This document shows positions 7,359-15,300 of a stretch of 26,119 bases of DNA, piece by piece. Positions within the stretch are counted from its first letter, which is position 1, and each line of letters starts with the position of its first letter. The notes beneath the pieces were generated by a model. The model was not told the origin of the DNA, made no database searches, and saw only the letters and a program-made list of their open reading frames with translations. Position numbers and translations under genes: made by a program. Source of the DNA: a virus; IMG/VR virus record IMGVR_UViG_3300025647_000234, positions 1-26,119 of that record. One strand, 5' to 3'.

Positions 7359-8558
7359 TTAATAAATATTAAGGGTTTTTTGTAAAGCACTTATTACCAT
7401 ATTAGGAGTAATATTTTTTGTGCATTCGAATTGACGTAAAGTTCCTTTATGGTCAGGACACCATTCCCAATCTCCAGGATTTAACCATTCACGGTTAAAA
7501 CATCCAGTACATACATTAGATCTTTTAGGAAATACTCTTTCACAAGTAAATTCTGTATGTGGTTCGCTAAATCCTGAGATTAGTATAACTGGGGTTCCAG
7601 TAGCCCAAGCTAACCAACTTAAACCACTACCAACACCAATAAATGCATCAGCATGTTTAATTTGATTTATTCTTTCTTCTAATGAAAAATCTCCAGTTTT
7701 ATTTATAATTCCTTTTAAAGTTCCTCCTAATTTAGAATCATGCCATTTATCTCCCCAAGGTTCTTGAGTAATCATTACTACTTTGTAGCCTTGTTTATTT
7801 AGATAATCAATAACAGTTTGCCATCCTCTAGGATAATTCCAATACTTAGCATGAGCCGAAGCGTGGGGGGCTATTACTACATACTTTTCTTTTAATGGAG
7901 AAGGTTCTTGTGGGAGTTTTATTTTGGGTTTTATTTCAGTATACTCTAATCCTAGAATATCAGTTGAAGTTTGTTGTAAATTTAAAGCTTTAAAATCACG
8001 GGGTACCTTACTATAATTAACAACCGCATCACTTTCATAATGCCAACCTACACCATACATAGCATACAAATCAAATACTTCAACTCCAGGAGTTATAAAT
8101 TCTAGTTCTGGGTATTCATCGATAAACCAATCATTATGGAATGTAGAAGTTATAACATGGCAATTCCATTTTTTTCTAAATTCATCAACATAGGGAAACC
8201 AAGCTAATGTATCACCAATAGCACTTGAATCCATATGGATGTAAACTCTTTTACCTTCAGGATTATACTTATGTTCAAAAACTAATTCATTATTTGAGGC
8301 ATCATATACTTGAACTAACCAATTAATAAAATATTTAATGTTAGTACGAGTCCACATGTTAGTACTAATAGTAGTATCGTGTAATATAGTTTGGGTGTCT
8401 TGGTCAGTAAATACAACTTTATATTGTTTTTCTTCAGGACCAGTAACTTCTATAAAAGCCCCATCTACAAAATTACAAGAAAATTTATTTTGTAACTTTT
8501 TAAATGGAATTTTTAAAATTTTAGTACTATTATATTCGTCAATTAAAACTTCTTTCAT
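7359..8558 (-). CDS. BAHT-like O-glycosyltransferase (autotransporter heptosyltransferase / GT9-related)
   Basis: The 399-residue product looks like the autotransporter 'strand-loop-strand' O-heptosyltransferases (TibC/Aah type). Residues 28-100 form the N-terminal beta-rich domain (NFVDGAFIEVTG, then YFINWLVQVYD). KRVYIHMDSSAIGDTLAWFP at 103-122 is the GT-B entry with the family's SAIGDTLAW signature. VVIAPHASAHAKYWNYPRGW at 227-246 and IGVGSGLSWLAWATGTPVIL at 307-326 form the donor-binding half. Cysteines C350, C353, C367 and C379 give the CxxC...C...C pattern expected for the structural metal site described in TibC. Known members attach heptose to serines of repetitive adhesins. Here the likely targets are the Ser/Thr-rich fibres encoded just upstream. 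The start overlaps the previous stop by ATGA. The sugar donor cannot be read from sequence; a capsule or LPS target is the alternative. Confidence 0.75.
   Translation of the reverse strand: MKEVLIDEYNSTKILKIPFKKLQNKFSCNFVDGAFIEVTGPEEKQYKVVFTDQDTQTILHDTTISTNMWTRTNIKYFINWLVQVYDASNNELVFEHKYNPEGKRVYIHMDSSAIGDTLAWFPYVDEFRKKWNCHVITSTFHNDWFIDEYPELEFITPGVEVFDLYAMYGVGWHYESDAVVNYSKVPRDFKALNLQQTSTDILGLEYTEIKPKIKLPQEPSPLKEKYVVIAPHASAHAKYWNYPRGWQTVIDYLNKQGYKVVMITQEPWGDKWHDSKLGGTLKGIINKTGDFSLEERINQIKHADAFIGVGSGLSWLAWATGTPVILISGFSEPHTEFTCERVFPKRSNVCTGCFNREWLNPGDWEWCPDHKGTLRQFECTKNITPNMVISALQKTLNIY
7362..7370 (-). promoter_or_regulatory. Putative late promoter motif inside the end of the heptosyltransferase-like gene
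   Basis: The coding strand reads AATATTTAT, 14 nt before the 82-codon gene. The bases also encode the last residues (NIY) of the upstream glycosyltransferase. It is the shortest motif-to-start spacing of the set. Confidence 0.45.
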
Positions 8559-9505
8559 ACAAACTCATTATATATTTTTACTAATTCAGTAGTACGATTA
8601 TACCAATCTAATTCTTTAGCAGTATTTGCACATTTTTCTCTATAAGAATCAAAATTTAATAATATATCTTTTAATCCTTGATCCATTTTAAATACATCTC
8701 GAGGAGCTCTCCAAGCACCATGAAAATCAGTTTCATGCTCCCAATCAGCAATAATAGGTAAACCAGCAGCTGCGGCTTCAATCATAGTTAAATTAGGATG
8801 ACCTGCTTCTAACATTGTTGGATGGATAAAAATATCATGTTTATGATATAAATCTAATAATTCAGTGTTAGGTAAATCAAAAATAATACTTAATTTAGGA
8901 TAATTTAAAGCCCAAATGTGATTATTAAAAAAATTTTGATTATTGTATGGGCCCGCTATTGTAATTTCTAAATCATTTAGCATAGCTAATCCTATACCAT
9001 AAGCAAAACCTTTTCTATCAAATCCAGCTTGACCTCCTAAACCATTATTAGCAACCATTAAAAGTTTAGGTTCAGTTGGTATTTCTTTTTCAATAGGGTA
9101 AAATTCTTGATTATTAACCCCGTGAGCAAAGTATCTTACTTTAGGATGATTATCAAACCAATCTACTAAAAATTTAGCAGGTACTAATGATACTAAAGAT
9201 CCTTCAATAGCTTTTAAATTTTCTTTATATACATTTGAGTCTTTGCCATAATGAAATACGTGGTGATCATGTAATTGAAATATGTAAGGAATATTTCGTT
9301 CAGCTAACATTAAAGCTAAATTAGCAACATGGCAATGAACTATATCATATTGATAAGGTTCAACCCAAGTAGCAAATTTAACATCAGCTACATGTTCTTG
9401 TTTTTCAAGATTACACTTAAATTCCCAAATAATTTTTTCTATAGCACCCCAACCTTTAGGAGGAATAGTTAATCCGCAAGCGGGGTCGATATGGGCTACT
9501 CTCAT
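8555..9505 (-). CDS. Glycosyltransferase family 4-like protein
   Basis: The 316-residue product is a compact GT-B enzyme. The N-terminal half has MRVAHIDPACGLTIPPKGWG, the Gly-rich acceptor-side loop of GT4 enzymes. YDIVHCHVANLALMLAERNI at 53-72 and the LHDHH at 78-82 follow. The C-terminal half has AGFDRKGFAYGIGLA at about 160-174 (the RKG position) and EAGHPNLTMIEAAAAGLPII at 233-252, the nucleotide-sugar binding E...E motif with two extra residues between the glutamates. At 316 residues it is shorter than most GT4 enzymes (350-400). It is joined to the genes on both sides by ATGA overlaps, so translation is coupled. No signal peptide is present, so it acts in the cytoplasm. Donor and acceptor are unknown. 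Confidence 0.8.
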   Translation of the reverse strand: MRVAHIDPACGLTIPPKGWGAIEKIIWEFKCNLEKQEHVADVKFATWVEPYQYDIVHCHVANLALMLAERNIPYIFQLHDHHVFHYGKDSNVYKENLKAIEGSLVSLVPAKFLVDWFDNHPKVRYFAHGVNNQEFYPIEKEIPTEPKLLMVANNGLGGQAGFDRKGFAYGIGLAMLNDLEITIAGPYNNQNFFNNHIWALNYPKLSIIFDLPNTELLDLYHKHDIFIHPTMLEAGHPNLTMIEAAAAGLPIIADWEHETDFHGAWRAPRDVFKMDQGLKDILLNFDSYREKCANTAKELDWYNRTTELVKIYNEFV

Positions 9506-12204
9506 TCTTTAGCAAATATTAATGGACTATTTTCGTCTGTTGATTTATCGGTTTGTTCAATAATACTAAATCCTGGGAGGTGTTTAGTATAGATTTTTTC
9601 TGCTGTTCCTACTTTTAATTCAGCTACATTACATACCCACATATCAAAAGCATCCCATGGTGTTGTACTAATTTTATCTTGAATATAAGATAGTTTATCA
9701 TTATTAATTAAATATGATTGGGCTGGAATAAATGGTGTAACGTTTGTATAAACATCTTCAATTTTAGGTCCATTTAAATTACGGTTTTGCCATGGATTTC
9801 CAAATCCAATAATATCTTGGTTAGTTTCTTTTGATAATCTACTAAAACGAATTAATGAATCATATAACTCTTGATAGTCTGAGTCAACAATTACATCTCC
9901 TTCAAATATTAAAATATAATCATAGTTATAATTATCTTCATCATTTATAGCTGTAGTATGGGCAATATAACAACCATAGTGGCCAGGAGCAAGTTTATAG
10001 TAACCAGGTTTATCTTGAACGTCATCTGGGCGATTACAAGTATCTTTAGGAGGTAATTCAGTCCATATTTTATTTATACGTTGTTCATATTTAATACCTG
10101 TTTTTTCACAAAAATCTTTAATATTGTTTACTGAGCGTATTTCTTTTGGATTGGTTTCCGGCTCAGTAACTAAGTGCATTAATTTGATTTTTTTAGAGGT
10201 TACTAAATTTTTAATTTTTATAAACCCATTTTGAGGTAAGATATCATTATAGTAATTATAATCAATGTTTATTTGTTTACTTTCTATAAATTTATTAGTA
10301 TTTAAATCAAAAATTTCTAATTTAATTTCATACAAATCATTTTTATTAAATGATTCACAATTTATGGGTAAATAATAAAAAGTTTTGTCTATAATTTCTA
10401 AATCTTGGGTATTAACTAAATTTGAATTTTTAAATACTGAGAGTTTGAAAAGTCTACTATCTTTACTATTTAATACTTGGATATAAGGACAAAATATCTC
10501 TGGGTGTTCTTCTACTGGGAGTGCTGTAAAATATTCTACTCTTGAAAAATCTTTATGAGTAATATCTCTATTTAACTTTTCTCTAAAAATTTCAGTATTT
10601 TCATAATGAACTTTGGGGAGATTTTTAACTCCATTATACATTAAGTTTTCTAAACTATTAGTCTCTGATCCCCATTTATGCTGTAAATCATCATACTGTT
10701 TAGAATCTGTTATTAAAGGGAAATTTTTAGTATAAAATTCAGGTTTAGCTGCAGCAAAGAATGTAGTTAAACATGGGCCTTCTTGTTCTTGTCTAAATTC
10801 ATAAAAAGCATCTTGTGTATCTAAAATAGATGAAATTTCATCTAAATATGTTTTATGATTTAAAATATAGTCAAAATTTAAAAAGAATACTTTTTTAATA
10901 CCTAACTTTTTTGCTAAAATACATCCATTGTAGTAATTAGTATAAACTGTAGGACCATGATATATGTCATTATTTTCACCATTTAAATTAACGTATACAT
11001 CAAAATCTGGGGAGTAATAGAATGATTTGTTAAAGAATGTATGTTTAGTTAAAATATTATTTTTATCGTAAATACAATAATCTACTAATGATTGTAATTC
11101 TTCTGGGATAGGAGCATGGGATACAAGGATAATTTTTCTTCCAGTTTGTTTAGCTTTTACAATACATTCTTTAGTTGTATTAACAATGCTATCAGTAATA
11201 GGATAAGTAGAAATAATAATAGCCTCATTTTCAGGATTATAAATTTGAACTCCTAGTTTTCCAGCTATTAACTCACAATTTTTTTCAAAATTATCAAATT
11301 CTAAATAATTTACTCCTTCAAAATTATCCCAATAATTTAAGTATACTGGGAGGTTATATATTAAAATTGGGATTTGATATGAAACTGCTTCACGAATTAC
11401 TAGTGGCATTGTTTCTTTATCATTATTTGTTCCGCGAGAAGTAAACAAAAACAAATCCATTGCTTGATAGAATTTATCTACATCAGTGCGTTCGTTCCAC
11501 CAAGTTAAGTTTGAAGGTTGATTATTAGCTAAATCTTCCCAGTACCATTTAAAATTATCAGCTCTATTACCTAAACTATGGAATTCAACATCAGGAAATT
11601 GTTGAGCATATTCAAAAAATTCTTTTTGATTTTTTCTAGGAGTGTATAACCCAACGTGTAAAACATGTTTTTTGTTTGGATCTAATCCTAATTCTTTTAA
11701 TGCTTCTTCTCTATTAGGACGTTCAACGTATTCAATTGGGTAGTATACTACAGTTTTAGGAATGTCTATATCTTTATATTGTTGAATTTGCCACTCAGAT
11801 ACAAACATAAATTTGTCTGGGAAGAATGATTTTTCTTGGGTATTATAAGATGAATCATGGGATGTTTCTACAATTCTATATTTACGTTTAGTAGAGTATA
11901 TTTGTTCTGCTACAGATCTGTCCATAAAAAATTCAGGAATTTCTTCTAAATGAACAATATCAGGTTGAACTTGATTGATTATATCAATAAGTTCCATTTT
12001 ATTATCTCCTAAAGTAAAAAATCTACTAGAATCTATTAAATCTACAATTTTATTTCTTGTAACTACTAAAACTCCCCCAGTACAATCTACCCATTCAACT
12101 AAATAAATTTCATATGTATCTTTTAATAGCTCAATTTTTTTACATAGATATTGAGGAAGGCCCCCAGTAGATAAATGGGGAGCTATATACAATAATTTCT
12201 TCAT
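9502..12204 (-). CDS. Multidomain glycosyltransferase: GT4-like, central GT-like, GT25-like C-terminus
   Basis: The 900-residue product has at least three parts. Residues 1-320 are a GT4-like GT-B domain: MKKLLYIAPHLSTGGLPQYL at the start, HVGLYTPRKNQKEFFEYA at 183-200 and ETMPLVIREAVSYQIPIL at 264-281, with the E-x7-E motif. Residues 328-530 open with IIISTYPITDSI and IILVSHAPIPEELQSLVDYC, a segment I recall from phage and bacterial glycosyltransferases, and look like a separate catalytic domain. Residues 565-660 are beta-rich. Residues 675-900 resemble GT25: LAPGHYGCYIAHTTAI at 738-753 and YILIFEGDVIVDSD at 763-776, where EGD stands for the usual EDD. GT25 includes LPS and collagen galactosyltransferases. 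The gene starts 34 nt after the 50-codon gene, without its own promoter-like motif, and overlaps the next gene. Confidence 0.78.
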   Translation of the reverse strand: MKKLLYIAPHLSTGGLPQYLCKKIELLKDTYEIYLVEWVDCTGGVLVVTRNKIVDLIDSSRFFTLGDNKMELIDIINQVQPDIVHLEEIPEFFMDRSVAEQIYSTKRKYRIVETSHDSSYNTQEKSFFPDKFMFVSEWQIQQYKDIDIPKTVVYYPIEYVERPNREEALKELGLDPNKKHVLHVGLYTPRKNQKEFFEYAQQFPDVEFHSLGNRADNFKWYWEDLANNQPSNLTWWNERTDVDKFYQAMDLFLFTSRGTNNDKETMPLVIREAVSYQIPILIYNLPVYLNYWDNFEGVNYLEFDNFEKNCELIAGKLGVQIYNPENEAIIISTYPITDSIVNTTKECIVKAKQTGRKIILVSHAPIPEELQSLVDYCIYDKNNILTKHTFFNKSFYYSPDFDVYVNLNGENNDIYHGPTVYTNYYNGCILAKKLGIKKVFFLNFDYILNHKTYLDEISSILDTQDAFYEFRQEQEGPCLTTFFAAAKPEFYTKNFPLITDSKQYDDLQHKWGSETNSLENLMYNGVKNLPKVHYENTEIFREKLNRDITHKDFSRVEYFTALPVEEHPEIFCPYIQVLNSKDSRLFKLSVFKNSNLVNTQDLEIIDKTFYYLPINCESFNKNDLYEIKLEIFDLNTNKFIESKQINIDYNYYNDILPQNGFIKIKNLVTSKKIKLMHLVTEPETNPKEIRSVNNIKDFCEKTGIKYEQRINKIWTELPPKDTCNRPDDVQDKPGYYKLAPGHYGCYIAHTTAINDEDNYNYDYILIFEGDVIVDSDYQELYDSLIRFSRLSKETNQDIIGFGNPWQNRNLNGPKIEDVYTNVTPFIPAQSYLINNDKLSYIQDKISTTPWDAFDMWVCNVAELKVGTAEKIYTKHLPGFSIIEQTDKSTDENSPLIFAKE

Positions 12205-12238
12205 AGACTTGTTTTAGTTTATAACTAATTTAATAACT

Positions 12239-12391
12239 TTATTTTGATTTGCCAAGTTGTTTTAATCCTTCTTCTTTAGATAAAAGTGTTCCCTTAGATA
12301 ATATTTGTTGAAATTCTTCTAAAGTAACATAATGAATATTACCTCCACTAGCTTTTATTTTATTTTCTAATTCAGGGGTTAAAGGTATCAT
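12239..12391 (-). CDS. 50-residue protein translationally coupled to the shorter fibre, function unknown
   Basis: The ATG at 12391-12389 overlaps the TGA of the 1274-codon fibre gene (ATGA), and the TAA is at 12241-12239. The product begins MIPLTPELENKIKASGGNIH, continues YVTLEEFQQILSKGTLLSKE and ends in a Lys-rich tail. It looks like a small helical cytoplasmic protein. Tight coupling to a fibre gene suggests a fibre assembly chaperone or a partner of the following glycosyltransferase; this is an inference from position only. Support for it being real comes from the ATGA junction, the natural-looking composition and the fact that it fills the gap between the fibre and the glycosyltransferases. 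Confidence 0.65.
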   Translation of the reverse strand: MIPLTPELENKIKASGGNIHYVTLEEFQQILSKGTLLSKEEGLKQLGKSK

Positions 12392-15300
12392 GCTGTATAC
12401 ATTGGAATTACATAGTCTGTTGCTCCTACTCTAACGGCTAACCAGCTATCTGGGGTACCTAATACATTATCATCAGCTGTTGCTCCAATAATATCACTAA
12501 CTCCATTTCTACCACCAGGAGTATAAGCACTACCATAAGATCCACTATGAATTAACTTTAAACCTGTATAAAATTGGTTACCTACTTCTAAATAGTTTGT
12601 ACTATTAACATATAAAGCATTACGAGAAGTTCCTCCTGTATCTTGGAATCTTAAAGAAGCTGCGGGTACGTTAGATCCTGTAATAGATATTGAACCTGAA
12701 ACTGTTACATGGTGAAGTGGGGCTGCTGTGTAATTAACTGCTAAGAAAGTGCTACCAGTTAATACAACATTACCATTAGTAGTATCATAATAAAAATTAG
12801 AATAAACCGTAGGATCTCCAGATTTACCATAAGTTGTAATACCACCTACAGTAGAACCTGCCCAGTTTACGTTTACAGTTCTATCAGTACTTAATGATCC
12901 TCCTCCATTTAAACCCGTACCTGCTACTATAGATACGTAAGTACCTGCTGTACCTATATTACCTGAAATACCAGATACACCTGAAGTGCCAGAACTACCT
13001 GATGATCCAGCTTTACCTGCTGTACCTGAACTACCTGAAGAACCACTAGGGCCAGAATTACCAGCGTTACCACTAGATCCATTTGAACCTGTAGTTCCTG
13101 AATTGCCTGATTTACCTGAGTTACCATTGTTACCGCTTGAACCATTAGAGCCTGTAGTACCTGAGTTGCCTGAGTTACCTGAGTTACCATTGTTACCGCT
13201 TGAACCATTAGAGCCTGTAGTACCTGAGTTGCCTGAGTTACCTGAGTTACCGGCATTACCATTTGAGCCGTTTGAACCTGTTGTGCCTGAATTACCAGAT
13301 TTTCCTGAGTTACCTGTAGCACCTGCTGAGCCAGAAGAACCTGTAGTACCTGAAACAGCTGAAAGGCCACTTACACCTGATGTTCCTGATGAACCTGAAG
13401 TTCCTGATGAACCTGATGATCCAGACTTGCCTGAGTTGCCGGAATTACCAGAATTACCATTTGAGCCGTTTGAACCAGTAGTACCTGAATTACCTGAGTT
13501 ACCTGAGTTGCCACTTGAGCCATTGGAACCTGTTGTACCTGAGTTACCTGAGTTACCTGAGTTACCGCTTGAACCATTTGAACCAGTAGTACCTGAATTA
13601 CCTGAGTTACCTGAGTTACCGGAATTACCACTTGAACCATTAGAACCTGTTGTACCAGATTGACCTGATTTTCCTGAGTTACCTGTAGCACCTGCTGAGC
13701 CAGAAGAACCTGTAGTACCTGAAACCGCTGAAAGACCACTTACACCTGAAGTACCACTTGATCCACTTGTACCAGATGAACCTGATGATCCAGACTTACC
13801 TGAGTTACCTGAGTTACCACTAGATCCATTTGAGCCAGTAGTACCTGAATTGCCTGAGTTGCCTGAGTTGCCACTAGATCCATTTGAGCCAGTAGTACCT
13901 GATAATCCTCCTACGCCTGAAGTACCTGATGAACCTGAACTACCTGAAGAACCTGAGCTCTGGCTTAAACCTGATGTACCTGTATTACCTGATGAACCTG
14001 AACTACCTGAAGAACCTGAGCTCTGGCTTAAACCTGATGTACCTGTATTACCTGCTGAACCTGAAGAACCAGATGTTCCTGATGAACGGCTTAAACCTGC
14101 TTTACCTGAGTTACCAGAGGAGCCAGTAGAACCTGCTGAACCAGACGAACCTGATGAGCCAGAAGTACCAGATAAACCACCTACACCAGAAGTACCTGAT
14201 GAGCCCGAAGAACCAGATGAACCTGCTGAACGACTTAAACCGGAGTTACCTGTATTACCTGATGAACCTGAACTACCTGAAGAACCTGAGCTCTGGCTTA
14301 AACCTGATGTACCTGTATTACCTGATGAACCCGAAGAACCTGATGAGCCTGAAGAGCGACTTATACCAGAAGTACCAGTATTACCTGATGAACCAGATGA
14401 TCCTGAAGAACCTGAAGAGCCTGAAGTGCTTGATAGTCCACCAACACCTGAAGTACCTGAAGAACCTGAACTACCTGATGAACCTGAAGAACCTGCTTTA
14501 CCTGAGTTACCAGCATTGCCACTAGATCCATTTGAACCAGTTGTACCCGAATTACCAGACTCACCTGAATTACCACTTGAACCATTTGAGCCTGTAGTAC
14601 CTGATAATCCTCCTACGCCTGAAGTACCTGAAGAACCTGAAGAACCAGATGTTCCTGATGAACGGCTTAAACCTGAGTTACCTGAGTTACCAGAAGAACC
14701 AGTAGAACCTGCTGAACCAGACGAACCTGATAAGCCAGAAGTACCAGATAAACCACCTACACCAGAAGTACCTGATGAGCCCGAAGAACCAGATGAACCT
14801 GCTGAACGACTTAAACCTGAGTTACCTGAGTTACCTGATGAGCCTGTTGAACCTGCTGAGCCTGATGAGCCTGAGGTACCTGATAGCCCACCTACACCAG
14901 AAGTACCTGATGAGCCTGAGGAGCCTGAACTACCTGCTGAACGGCTTAAACCTGAGTTACCTGAGTTACCAGAAGAACCAGTAGAACCTGCTGAACCAGA
15001 CGAACCTGATGAGCCAGAAGTACCAGATAAACCACCTACACCAGAAGTACCTGATGATCCACTTGAACCTGATGAACCAGAAGAGCGGCTTAAACCTGAG
15101 TTACCTGAGTTACCTGATGAGCCTGTTGAACCTGCTGAGCCTGATGAGCCTGAAGTACTTGATAAACCATTTACACCAGAAGTACCTGATGATCCACTTG
15201 AACCTGATGAACCAGAAGAGCGGCTTAAACCTGATGTACCTGTATTACCTGAAGAACCTGCTGAACCAGATGAGCCTGAGGAGCCTGAAGTGCTTGATAG

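Noticed and set aside
8338-8592. An 84-codon plus-strand open frame
   Set aside because: It lies antisense within the heptosyltransferase-like gene and across its junction with the GT4 gene, both convincing. It is Cys/Ser/Leu-rich low-quality sequence.
12954-13739. Minus-strand Gln/Val/Leu-rich frames overlapping the fibre repeats
   Set aside because: Out-of-phase readings of the same 9-bp units, giving monotonous VLQVTQV peptides; no start signal or conserved feature.
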